DNA from: Asterochloris sp. CNOR1
Taxonomy: Eukaryota > Chlorophyta > Trebouxiophyceae > Trebouxiales > Trebouxiaceae
NCBI GenBank assembly: GCA_963969365.1
Contig: OZ017747.1
Location: 3,782,001 to 3,846,000, forward strand
Reading direction: 5' to 3'
Length of the DNA: 64,000 nt
Shown: piece by piece, positions 52,198 through 62,863 of the stretch
Layout of the letters: every line of letters starts with the position of its first letter
Numbering within the stretch: the stretch's first letter is position 1
Notes under the pieces: generated by a model
Seen by the model: only the letters and a program-made list of their open reading frames with translations
Told to the model about the DNA's origin: nothing
Databases searched by the model: none
Translations under genes and position numbers: made by a program

Positions 52198-55100
52198 ATG
52201 ACGGTGTCCAGCCTGACACCGGTCAAGCAGCGGCTTAGAGTGTACAACACAGAGCTTCTCCAGGAGCTGATACAACCCAGCAAGCCTGTTCAGTTTCAGG
52301 AGGTAACAGATGCATGAAGACCATTGATGCTGGCATGCTGCTGTCAGCTTGCTTCACAATGGCTTTCGCATGCCCTCAATCACTGGCATCTGCGCCACTT
52401 GCTGGTGATGCAACTTCTGTCCTTCACTCATGACTGCAGCAGCCAGAGGAGAAGCCGCACAGCAGTGGCAGGGACCGCCAGGCGTCCCCACAGGATCTGC
52501 AGCAGAACCAGAGCGACAGCCTCCAGCAGCGCATCGCCCGCAACAAGCTGCAGAAGTGGAGGCGAGTCTGCGGCTGCACAGCATCCCCTGCGGCCTGAAC
52601 AGGGTGTTATGCACAGGGCAGGCAGCCTGGCATGGTGCCTCATGCACATATTGGCTAAGTCCTGCAGGAAATTCACCGAATGGGAGGGCTGACCTGCAAG
52701 CAGCTGCAAGCCAGCAGTGCCTCATGCCTCTTGCAGACCCTGCAGGGAGCTTGACTTGGCCACCAGCTGACCTACAAGCTCCTGCAAGCCAGCCGTGCCT
52801 CACCCCTCTGTGTGCCTCTGCAGCGAGCTGAATCGGGTGGGAGAACTGACCCGCAAGCAGCTACAGGCGACCATGCAGCGCCTGACCAAACAGCGGGAGT
52901 CTGACTTTGTGGACATGTACGACACCCTGAGGCATGGCCTTTATTCCAAGGAGGGCATTGTGGAGCATGTGACGGAGGTGCTGCGCCAGACGGAGCGGGC
53001 GCGGCACAAGAAGCAGGCAGCGCTCTACCGTGAGTGGGACGCTGCGGTGGGTGTTTGAGCGTTGAGCTGGTGGTGCTACACGATTGGCACTCTTTTGGGA
53101 TGCCAGTGCAACAGGCTGCAGGATTGGCGCAGGTTTGGGCTGCCAGTGTGACATGCTGCAGGGTTGGCAGAGTTTTCAGATGCTGATGTGACGCCCACAT
53201 ATGGCTCTTTGGGGTGGTCTGGCGCAAAGCGAGCCAGCCTGCATCCTGCATGCAGCCAGAATGGCTAAGTAAAGGGCAGTCAAGTCCTCCCTGCAGCAGC
53301 CTGCAGGCCGATAGGTCGAGCATGCAGCCAACTTAGATGGAGCAAGCAGCCAGCACCATATCTCACTCATCTCTCTGTATGGCAGGTTGACAGCTGCTTG
53401 CTCCCTGCTGCGCAATGCAGTCCACACAGCACCTTTTGGAACAGCCTGGCTCCTGTCTCGACCGTTCTCAACCGTGCTCACCCTCAACACCATTGCACAT
53501 ACCTTCCCTCCTGCATGGTTGACTGGAAACCACCTGCATGTATGCTCACGGCGCAGCAGCTTGCGGCAGTCAGTCTGTCAGCCTGCCCACCTGTCAGGTG
53601 TTCCTGGAAGCCTGTCCTGCCCCTGCCTGCAATCCTCATCGGGCTGCAGATCATTGGTGGAGTGAGCCTGCCTGCATGCCAATACACCCTTGCATAAGGC
53701 GGGAGAGCATCCTGCCTCGCCCACTCGCTGCCTGATTTCAAAACCTGCAGGTCTTCCAGAAGATACAGGATCGCATCCAGGCCTGCCTCCGACAGCGCAG
53801 CATCCCCGAGATTGAGGCGCGCCTGGCCACCCTGTACCAAGAGTACCTGGACACAGTCAATGCCAAGCAGGGCGTCTTCAGAGACACTGTGATTGAGGCG
53901 GACTACGACCCCTTCCAGGCTAGGTCGGAATAGCATCTAGGCACACAGCCAGGCACCTTTAGTGGCGAGGAGCTGCTCTGATGTCCAGCAGCTCTGCAAA
54001 CAGCTTGACAGGCTCTCAAGCCCAGTCCACCTTGCAGGCAGCACTACATTCGCGTGCCCACAGGCGACATCACCGACCCTGTGAAGCGCGACATCGAGAA
54101 GACGCTGCGGGAGCGACGCCTGCTGGGCATCCGCCAGCCACCGCGGCGGCCCGTCTCGGCTGAGGGCAAGGAGACCCTGAGCACCCTGCTGTGGAACAAG
54201 CTGGACTCCACGCCCTGCGGGCACCACATGGACACCAGGGGGGCCTATGTGCTGAAGCCCATGACGGCTGCGGACGCAGAGCTCAGGAAGAGCCATGTCG
54301 TGTTTGATCACTACAACGTGGCGCGGGGTGCTAAAGGTAAGGCAGTGTGGTGGGGGCTGCGGCAATCTCTTGGGGAGGCGTGCGATTGGGGAGAAGGAGA
54401 GTGAGCTTGTTCTTGCTGTCAGCAGGTGCTTGCTGCTGTGTCTTGCCAGCCCGAGGCAGCTGCAGATGCAGAGCTCAGAAGAACCCGCTCGGTGCATCAC
54501 CAGTACATTGGGCATGTATGCCTCGAAGACATCTTTGCTTCAAGCCTTGTCCTGCTGTTAGGGAGGGAGCATGTGTCTGAAGGGAGCCAATGTGACTGCT
54601 GGGTAGTGTGTTGTGGCTGGCAGGAGCCCCATGTTGCTGCGGATGTGCAGCAGAGGAAGGGACGTGGAGCTGACGAAGAGCATGTGCTGTTGTTGCTTCA
54701 TTCCGGCCAGCGCCAGGCTTGTGCAGCCAGTCAGCCCGCGGCAACGCTCGGTGAAGGTGGCAGATTGTGCAGTTTCTGGCTCAGGACTTGGGTGCAGCAG
54801 GCATCCTTCTTGATACTGGAGCAGGAAGGATGCCTGCAGGTCTGCAGCCCGGGATATCAGGGATGCTGGTGCCTGCAGCCTGTGTCCCCTCAGGATTCAT
54901 CGTGACTGCTGCTGCTGCTGCAGGAAAGGACCTGATGTTGGCTGAGAACACCATAAACGGTGGCCTCAAGCTGGTGGACGGGCCAGAGGTGCGTGCCGGT
55001 CGGCGGGACCTCTTTGGCGTTCTGCAGGGCGCAGGCAATCCCTATGCAGAGGCCCAGCCTAAGGGGGACCTCTGGCTGCAGTCCATGTGGACTGAAGGTG

Positions 55101-56969
55101 TGTCGGGGGCAGTCGCGCGGGAATGGCACTGAAGAACAGTCGAAGGGCCCCTTGATCCTGACAAACACTTCATGCTCTGACAGTCCCTGCATATGATGCA
55201 GCAGCCTGAAGTGAGCTGACAAGTGAGAGCTCTTCCCAGGGCGGGCTGTGTACTGCAGACCTGCCGACATGCATAGCATGTATGAATCGCGGCACTTGGT
55301 ACTGTACATGGGTGCACAGGCGTGTGCCCCTCGTGCAAACCCCTGGCGAGCAGGTGTGCAGCTCGCGCCACCCTGATGCAGGCAAGGCCCGCGCGCCAGG
55401 CCCAGAGGTCAAACGGGGTAGGACAGACCTGTCAGAGACGCTGCTGCAGCTGAGCAACCCATACAAGGATGGGCGCACCCTGGGGGACCAGTGGCTTGAA
55501 GCCCGAGGCAAGCAGCGCGTGCCAGGGCCAGAGATGAGCAGAGGGCGGCGGGTGAGGCTGCTGGAGTGACCCTTGTGCAGGATTGCTGACTATCGGGGCC
55601 TGGGCCTGCAACGGAGGCCAGGCAGCGCTTGTTGGTTGCCAGACATGCACAAACTAAGGCGGGGAGGCTGCTGGGTAGATGCCTGTGTAGGATTGCAGAT
55701 CGGCACGCGCTGCTGGGGCCAGCTGTCTGCATCTGTGTCTTTCTGGGTCAGGCTACATCTGTAGAAAAACTGTGTGCAGGACTGCAGAGTCTTGCCGTGG
55801 GGTTAGGCCTGCAGCCTTCTGAGGCCACTGTGGCTGGGGCAAGTAAGGAGTGGGGTCTGTGTGCTACCTTCAGCTGCTCAGCACTGCAGAGCATTGGGGG
55901 CCACTGAGGGCTACCAGTGACCAGTTAGCTGGAGAGCTGCTTGCGGGCTGAAACAGCAGCTGTAGAGCTCTACTGACTTCAGCAACTATTGATCAGGGCC
56001 CAAGTGCAGTGTGGCCTTGTGCACTTGATGCACTGCCAGGGTGCGCATGCCATAAAGCTGACTGGGACTGCTTGAGACATCAGCAGGCCAGCAGTCAGAC
56101 AGCCAAGTCCCTCGCCGCCTGCAGAACCTGACTGCCACCATTCAGCAGAAGATGGACCCCGTCAGGGATCGCCCAGCAGCCGTGGCCACTGGCGACCGCT
56201 GGATTGAGGACACCTGGAGCAAGGGCAAGGCGGCTGCTGAGGCCGCGGCTATCCCGGGCCACAGGGAGTTCTTCGACATTGTGGAGCAGCGCTACCCCAA
56301 CCCATACCGGTCGCAGGACCCCCAGGAGAAGGTTGGGGACCTGTGGCTCACCCAGAAAGGGAAGGGCTATGTGGCAGGTGGGAGGCTGCGCTGCCTCAGC
56401 ACTCTTGGTGCTGCAGGAGGCTGCAACATGTCACAGGGGCAGCCCTTGCAGCGCGCACTTGCAAGCAGAGGTAGCCTCACGCTTCAGCTGCTGCCAGCAG
56501 GCCAGAGACTGCTCTGCATGCAGCTCTGACGCTTGGAGGTGCAGCCTTACCTTGACTGCCAGCAGAATCTGCAGCACAATGGCTCTGCTGCCCTGACTTG
56601 CCAGCAGGCAGCATTGCAAGTGGCAGTCAGCCCTCCAGCAGTTCAACCCCACCCATCACTTGCTGGCCCTGGCACCAGAACCGTCTGCAGCTGCAGCTGC
56701 AGCCCAAGCTCACAAGGTTCACAAAGAGCCATTGCTGTCGGCTGCCACCCCCTGCAGGACATGTGGACAGCAGCAACGACATGGGGGCCACCCTTCGAGG
56801 GGACAGCCTCGCGCAGCGAGACCGCCCAATGAAGACGTTGCACACTGCCTCCCACCTGGAGGCCAAAGACACTTTGCACCCGACCACCAGCGAGCTCAAG
56901 GAGCTGCCCCTGAAGACAGTGTTCACCGCCTCACACCTCACGCAGGAGCGCACCCTGCACCCCCGCTGA
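52198..56969 (+). CDS. FAM228-domain protein with C-terminal NPY/GDxWL repeats
   Basis: Nine exons join in phase to 576 residues: 52198-52302, 52440-52561, 52824-53046, 53751-53923, 54038-54336, 54924-55097, 55382-55551, 56125-56377, 56758-56969. Exons 3-5 carry the FAM228 pattern: KQAALYREWDAAVFQKIQ, IPEIEARLATLYQEYLD, VFRDTVIEADYDPF. In animals this family is linked to testis and cilia, with unknown biochemistry. Exons 6-8 hold three diverged repeats: GNPYAEAQPKGDLWLQ, SNPYKDGRTLGDQWLE and PNPYRSQDPQEKVGDLWL, each preceded by a short helix with a hydrophobic pattern. The C-terminus repeats LKTVFTASHL-like segments ending in LHP. No signal peptide or membrane helix is seen. The intron after 52561 uses a GC donor (AG|gcgagt); no GT alternative keeps the frame. 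A LINE lies just downstream in the same orientation. Confidence 0.85.
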
Positions 56970-57116
56970 CCACTGACCCAGGGCACTTGACCTGACCTGC
57001 CATGACTCACTTGAACTCCTCAGTCAGAACTGTCTTGAAGCTCAAAAGGCCCCATTGACTGCAATCGTCCTTTGCATTTTGCACAACAACAAGGTTTTAG
57101 GACTCTAAATTTCTAG

Positions 57117-59937
57117 GGTCAGCATGAACCTGTGCTGACTGCCCACCACGCTGCTGCTAACAGTTTAAGATGCAGGCACCGGGCTGTCCGACGCCGCAAA
57201 TATCGACAGTTTCTGACCAACGAGATGCGCCGCATGGATCACCTCTCATTGCCGGATCTTCATCGCATAGCAGGGTGGCGCAGGCGCCCTGGGTGCCCGC
57301 TGTCCAGTGCCATCCAGGCTGCGCACATGCAGAAGGTGCTGGGCAGCCATCCCGCATCTGCTGCCGTCCCAAAGCTGCTCCCTGAAGACACCATCACAGG
57401 AGTACATATTGGCACAGATGCTTTCCTGAATGCTGACTGCACCATTTCTGATGTGCGGGCTGGTCTGCGCAAATTGAGTGCTGGCAAAGCAGCTGGCATC
57501 GATGGCATGAGTGCAGAGCTGCTGAAGCATGGGCCATTCCACATGCAACACTGCCTAGCCAAGCTGTTCACCAGCATGCTCAAGGGGACCTATCCCACGT
57601 CGCTCAGCACTGGCCTAGTCACTGCAGTGTACAAGGGAAAACGGAGGGATCCTCTCAACATGAACAGCTACCGGCCAATCACGGTCGTTCCTGTGCTGGC
57701 CAAGCTATTTGCCACAGTGATGGAGCAGCGCATGACCCGGTGGGCGGAAGCGCTCAATCTCAGAGCACCACCGCAGGCTGGCTTCCGCAGGGGCCACAGC
57801 ACAGCTGGACAGCTGAGCACACTGAACATTCTGGTAAGAAAATATAGGCGGCACAACAGCAAGCTTTTCTGCTGCTTTGTTGATTTTGAGAAGGCCTTTG
57901 ACACAGTGGATCGCGGGGTGCTGTGGGCTGTCCTACAAAACCTGGGGGTGTGTGGACACTTCATGAGCTGCCTGCAAAGCATGTACGCCCAAGACTCGGC
58001 AGCGGTCAGGGCTGGAGGGGGCATATCTGAGGCATTCAGGTGCCTGCAAGGAGTGCAGCAAGGCAGCCCCCTCAGCCCACTCCTCTTTGGACTGCTGATC
58101 GATGTGCTGGACAAGGTCATGCGCAAAGTTAAAGGAAACCATGCACCCACGCTCATGTTTCATGATGTGCCGCTGCTGCTCTTCGCAGACGATTTGGTGC
58201 TCATGAGCACAAGTGAAGAAGGACTGCAACGATTGCTGAATGCTTTACAGATATTCTGTGAAAACAGGCGGCTCAGAGTCAATTTGGTCAAGACGGAAGT
58301 GGTGGTGTTTGAGACACAGCGCCAAGAATGCAGCATCTTCACATACAGTGGGCACCCCCTGACGCGCTCGGATTCATTCAAGTACCTGGGCCTGTGGTTT
58401 GAAGCCACCAAGGAGGGCTTTGCCAAATCCCTTGGCGAGCACCTGGAAGCTGCGCGTAAAACCATGAACAACATGCTCAGGCGCTGTGCACAGATCAGTT
58501 TGACGTGCCCGCGCCGCATCTGCAAGTTGTTTGATGCCTTGGTGCTGCCCATATTGAGCTATGGCTGTGAGGTCTGGTTCTGGGACCACAGAGCAGGCAC
58601 ACAAGCCACAGCGCAGCTTGAGTCTCTGCATGCACAATTTTTGCGCAGATTGCTTGGCATCCACTGCCACACACACAGTCTGATTGCACTTGCTGAGTTT
58701 GGCAGATATCCCCTGGCAGTGCATTGGCAGCGGCAAGTGGACAGGTTCAGACAACGCATTTGGGACCTCAAGCCGAAGCTTCAGAAGGAGCCCCTGCTAT
58801 GGGCTATGTATGACGGCGTCTGCTACCTGCCGCTGTACCGCGACCTCTCCTTGGCCCCCTTCTGTGCACTACAGGCACATGGCAGCGCAGAGACAGCCCC
58901 TGGCAAGAAACAGCATGAGCAGCGCTTCAGGGACTGCCAGGCCGCCACCGTGGCCACCTACATGCAGATGCGGGGTCCCAACACGGCCTATGCCATGCAG
59001 ACATACCTGACCAGGATCAGAGGCTTCAGGCTACGCAGAGCCTATGCCAGCATCAGGTGCAGCAGCCACCAGCTGCGCGTACAGACTGGGCGATACCTAT
59101 TGCCCCAGCTCAAGCGAGAGGACCGGACATGCCGAATCTGTGGGTCACCGAATGAGATTGAGGATGAAAGCCATATCCTGCTACACTGCCCAGGACTTGC
59201 AGACCTCCGGTCTGCTCACAGCCACCTGTTTGCGGAGCAGCAGCAGTCGTTGGCAACGCTGTTTGAACAACCACCAAGCCGAGTGGCCACATACATCAGG
59301 GCAGCACTGCTCCAGCACGCAACTATGCTGGGCATCACTGGGGGCACATCTGGGCCTAAATGAGGAACAGACACCCTGGGTGACCCCTCTATGTGCCGTG
59401 ATGTGTCCCCAGCTTACCAGCTGCTGATTAGAGCCCCAATTTCATAGCAATGCGCTAGACTCATCACATGATTGTCTTCCCCTAAGGTCCCCATGCTGAG
59501 TTGTTGCTTGGGGTGTGCCGCCTTGGAGCCTGGTGCCCTGCGAGGGGAAGACTGCTGGTCACAGTCATACCCAAGCATAACTCTCTCATGACTGCGAAGT
59601 CTACGAGCTGAGAGGGCGTGGCAAGCCAGTCAGGGGGGCTGAGCCCCCCCCTGCGCCATACAGGATCCAGGGTGTTTGCATTTCGGGCAGCAACCTCAGC
59701 TAGCAGTCCAACGTGGTGATGAAGCCCAGCACAGTGCCAAGGCCTGCTATGAGCGCCGGCTCCCTCTTTACCAGCCAAGTACAGTGACCTGCTTGATATG
59801 CCTGTACTGCTTCTTTTTGTACCCCTACACCTTCAGCAAAGTTCATTGGTAGGATGAAATGATCATAGTCCTATGCCCGTGCATTGAGGCTACGGACTTT
59901 AAATTTAAATCATCATCATCATCATCATCATCAGAGG
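57117..59937 (+). mobile_element. 5'-truncated non-LTR retrotransposon (LINE) with (cat)n tail
   Basis: It includes a long RT frame, a 3' UTR of about 570 bp (59364-59937) and a 3' terminal run of seven cat units at 59911-59931. No apurinic endonuclease domain is found upstream, and the frame opens only at 57117, so the 5' part is missing or unrecognisable. The left boundary is set by the open frame, not by a visible target-site duplication. It inserted within about 150 bp of the FAM228 stop codon. The simple-repeat tail, rather than poly(A), argues against a poly(A)-tailed Zepp/L1-like type, but I do not assign a clade. Confidence 0.85.
57132..59363 (+). CDS. LINE reverse transcriptase ORF
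   Basis: About 743 residues without interruption. RT motifs in order: GKAAGIDGMSAELLKH, NSYRPITVVPVLAKLF, PPQAGFRRGHST, FVDFEKAFDTVDR, GVQQGSPLSPLLFGLLIDVL, LLFADDLVLMS, VNLVKTEVV and SFKYLGLWFE. The catalytic Asp residues of DFEKAFD and FADD are present. A C-terminal zf-RVT knuckle follows (CRICG, then SHILLHC). The codon at 57132 is GTG and the frame is open 15 bp further upstream, so the real protein probably began in a lost 5' portion with an endonuclease. Its unbroken frame means insertion is fairly recent relative to the relic at 51 kb. Confidence 0.93.
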   Translation: MLTAHHAAANSLRCRHRAVRRRKYRQFLTNEMRRMDHLSLPDLHRIAGWRRRPGCPLSSAIQAAHMQKVLGSHPASAAVPKLLPEDTITGVHIGTDAFLNADCTISDVRAGLRKLSAGKAAGIDGMSAELLKHGPFHMQHCLAKLFTSMLKGTYPTSLSTGLVTAVYKGKRRDPLNMNSYRPITVVPVLAKLFATVMEQRMTRWAEALNLRAPPQAGFRRGHSTAGQLSTLNILVRKYRRHNSKLFCCFVDFEKAFDTVDRGVLWAVLQNLGVCGHFMSCLQSMYAQDSAAVRAGGGISEAFRCLQGVQQGSPLSPLLFGLLIDVLDKVMRKVKGNHAPTLMFHDVPLLLFADDLVLMSTSEEGLQRLLNALQIFCENRRLRVNLVKTEVVVFETQRQECSIFTYSGHPLTRSDSFKYLGLWFEATKEGFAKSLGEHLEAARKTMNNMLRRCAQISLTCPRRICKLFDALVLPILSYGCEVWFWDHRAGTQATAQLESLHAQFLRRLLGIHCHTHSLIALAEFGRYPLAVHWQRQVDRFRQRIWDLKPKLQKEPLLWAMYDGVCYLPLYRDLSLAPFCALQAHGSAETAPGKKQHEQRFRDCQAATVATYMQMRGPNTAYAMQTYLTRIRGFRLRRAYASIRCSSHQLRVQTGRYLLPQLKREDRTCRICGSPNEIEDESHILLHCPGLADLRSAHSHLFAEQQQSLATLFEQPPSRVATYIRAALLQHATMLGITGGTSGPK

Positions 59938-60212
59938 TAGCGGGGGGATCCAGGATCCAGGGTGTTTGCATTTCGGGCAGCAACCTCAGCTAGCAGTCCA
60001 ACGTGGTGATGAAGCCCAGCACAGTGCCAAGGCCTGCTATGAGCGCCGGCTCCCTCTTTACCAGCCAAGTACAGTGACCTGCTTGATATGCCTGTACTGC
60101 TTCTTTTTGTACCCCTACACCTTCAGCAAAGTTCATTGGTAGGATGAAATGATCATAGTCCTATGCCCGTGCATTGAGGCTACGGACTTTAAATTTAAAT
60201 CATCATCATCAT
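59938..60212 (+). mobile_element. Second, severely 5'-truncated copy of the LINE 3' end
   Basis: From 59951 the sequence repeats 59661 onward with a constant 290-bp offset through aaatttaaat (60191-60200) and no length change. It ends with four cat units (60201-60212). Thirteen unrelated bases (59938-59950) precede it. The six bases cagagg follow both tails (59932-59937 and 60213-60218) and could be a target-site duplication. This fits a second LINE landing at the tail of the first; tandem duplication is the alternative. Confidence 0.75.
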
Positions 60213-60435
60213 CAGAGGGTTTGCCAACTCACAAAGCCACCACCAGACAGTTTCAGTCCTGATGTCAGAGTGCATGTACTGGCTTCATTGAGTGATCGTT
60301 CAGTAAGTGACTTTCATCACAGGTGGAAGGTGACCAAAAGGCTGGGTGCAGAGCCATCAATCTGTGGTCTGACCATCAGCAGCAGCTCTGCAGCTTGCTG
60401 TGCTGTGACCTGCAGCAGCCAAGAGCATTGCCAGC

Positions 60436-62753
60436 ATGACAGAGCGCCTCATTGGCCTGGTGCGCTGTGTGCAAAGCGTGTGGCAGTTCAGGATCAAATA
60501 TGCAGCGCCAGTGGTGGATCTGACTGGCAAGGTGGCTGTTGTCACAGGCAAGTACACTGTGCTTCAGAGGCAAGGGTGCTGCTCGCATTTGTGACGCCTT
60601 CAAGCATTGTTGAAGATCGCCACATGGACGCTTCTGTATGCACAGAAGTGTGCTGGCCTCAGTGCACCATTATGCCTATTTCACGCCTGGGAAAGGCATG
60701 GGGTGCCAGCAGGGCAGTGGCAGCAGGGTGGTGGTTCTGCGCCTGTAAGTCAGCTCAGAGAATTCCAGGCGCCACGCCACCTTGCACGGCATAGTTCTCA
60801 GCCCAGCAAAGTTGTCAACGTCTCTGTTCAGACAAGTTTGCTCTGTGCCCTGCAGGGGCCAGCAGAGGGGTTGGCAGGGAGACAGCCAAGGCCCTGGCCC
60901 TCCAGGGAGCAGATGTGTATGTTGCCTCAAGGTCAGCCTGATTCTGTACTCCAGTGCAAGTAGGGGGCTGCGGCAGGCCGTGGCACTGCTGAAAGTGGTC
61001 TCAGCTGCCAGCACGCACAGAGGACACAGTAGTCGCTCGCTGTGGAACCTGTGCATTACTGACAGGGCTTTCTGGGACCTGTGCATTGCTGCCAGGGCTT
61101 TCTTGCATACCCAGGCAGATGTGTTGCACAGCAGATGGACGTGACTCCCGAGCTTGAGCCCTGATCAGACCACAGGAATGCGACACAAGACATGCGGTGG
61201 CAATCGTGCACAAACATGTCTACTCAACAGCATCGCATTTGTCTGACTGCAGCAGTCCAGACACAGCTATGTCCAGACTGAGGCAGCACTACAGCCAGCC
61301 TGCCTGCTGGCACACTATGCAGGCATGCCTGCACAACAGCGAAGCACCCACTTGACTGCAGCAAGCCAGACGCAGCTGTTCATGGGCCAAGGCAGGCCCC
61401 TGCTTGCAGGAACACAGCGCAGGCACGCCTGATCAACAACGAGGTACGCAAGGAAGCTCGCAGCGGTCGTGAGCCTGGCACCGTGGAAGCCTTCTACCTG
61501 GACCTGGCCGACTTGCACTCGGTGGCCCTGTTTGCTGAGGAGCTGAAGAGCAGGGTGCAGCGCATCGACATCCTGTGCGCCAATGCAGGTGAGCTTCGTG
61601 GGAGTCTGGGTGCTGGCCGGTTGTGCCGGCTTGTCAGTGTGCTGTTGCAGGCATGATAGTGGTATGATCACCTGATAAAGGTTTTCTGTTGCAAGGCTTG
61701 CACCTCCAGGATCACCTAATGGGTCCTGCTCCACAAAACACCTGCTATCTCGGAGAAAGGTGTTTCTTATCAAGCTGTTGCTTTCCTACTTGTCTGCTGG
61801 ACCGGCCCTCCAGGCTTGCACCTCTGAGGCCAACTGCATGGGCCCTGATTGGCCAGACCAGCTGCTTTTCAAGAATTACGGGCCCCTGTGCCATGCAGGC
61901 ATTGCTGGGCAGCCCTACAAGAAGTCCAAGCAGGGGTACGAGCAGGAGTTTGCAGTCATCACCCTGGGCCACTGGTTGCTGGTGAACAAGCTCCTGAACA
62001 CACTGGTGGCCAGCCAGGCGCGGGTTGTGGTGGTGGCCTCGCATCTCCACTCCCTGGCCTCAGACTGTACTCCAGACTACAAATACTCGACTGCCATCAT
62101 TGGAGGCTGGCTGGCCTACTGCCGCAGGTGAGGGCCACGCAGCTCGTGAGGGATGCGGGTGCCCAGGCAGTGGCCATTGCATGTGTGGGCTTCCTTTGTC
62201 TGGCACAGTGCCAGACCTGCACTTTGCCTTGCTTTGTCTTGCTGCACGGATGCGCCCACAAAAGAGAGGCATTGCTCCAGAAGCTGGCATCACAGAAGCG
62301 CATGACCCTCTGACAGGTGACTTCTTCTGCTTGCAGCAAATTGGGCAAGATCTGGTGGGCACGCGAGCTCCAGAGACGGTACCCACAGTTGACTGTCCCT
62401 TACATGCACCCTGGTGAGGCTGCCTGTGCTGCCATGCACCTGTTTTGCAGCTGCTACAACTGCACTTGACCTAGTCTGCTGTCACTGCTTCTGCAGGCGT
62501 CGTGAACACTTCCATCCTGACCACCAGCACCCCTGTGGTGGACCAGCTCCTAGGCCTCCTCAAACCCCTGATATTCATCAGCCCCAAAAGGGGCGCACAG
62601 ACTGAGCTTTTTTGTGCCACCAGCCCTCAGGTGAAGGGCAACACTTACTATCACAATGTCCTGGGAGAGATTCAGACCAGCAAGGAAAGCAGAGATGACC
62701 GCCGTGCACAGGCCTTCTGGCAGACATGTGAGAAACTGTGCGCTGGCTTCTGA
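60436..62753 (+). CDS. Short-chain dehydrogenase/reductase (SDR), retinol-dehydrogenase/WWOX-like
   Basis: Six exons join in phase to 309 residues: 60436-60547, 60856-60931, 61410-61588, 61899-62127, 62337-62413, 62497-62753. It is an NAD(P)-dependent oxidoreductase of the classical/extended SDR type. The Rossmann motif TGASRGVG (residues 37-44) spans the first intron. LDLADL and DILCANAG follow, then a Ser in VVVVASHLHS and the catalytic YCRSK (YxxxK), itself split by an intron, then HPGVVNTS. The substrate is unknown. A hydrophobic N-terminal stretch precedes the Rossmann fold (MTERLIGLVRCVQSVW), perhaps a membrane anchor. The first intron has a GC donor (CAG|gcaagt), and only this choice restores TGAS. 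The gene converges with the 174-residue gene 110 bp away. Confidence 0.9.
61241..61449. repeat. ~105-bp duplication across a splice acceptor of the SDR gene
   Basis: 61241-61349 and 61350-61449 are diverged copies sharing gactgcagca, ccagac-cagct, gcaggc-tgcctg and acaac-gcgaagc-like blocks. The second copy includes the true acceptor (tgcttgcag before 61410) and the start of exon 3. The upstream copy keeps decoy AG sites but not the frame. Confidence 0.5.
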
Positions 62754-62863
62754 TACTTTACACGCTGGACTTGAGTTGTGTATCACATTGGAGCTGCCAA
62801 GCAGAGACAGCATCAGCTTTGAAGCTGCTGAAATCACTTCAAGTTGACTGCTCAGCCCTTGCT

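Noticed and set aside
59911-60217. The cat runs considered as a CRISPR-like or functional satellite array
   Set aside because: They are the simple-repeat tails of two LINE 3' ends. There are no spacers.
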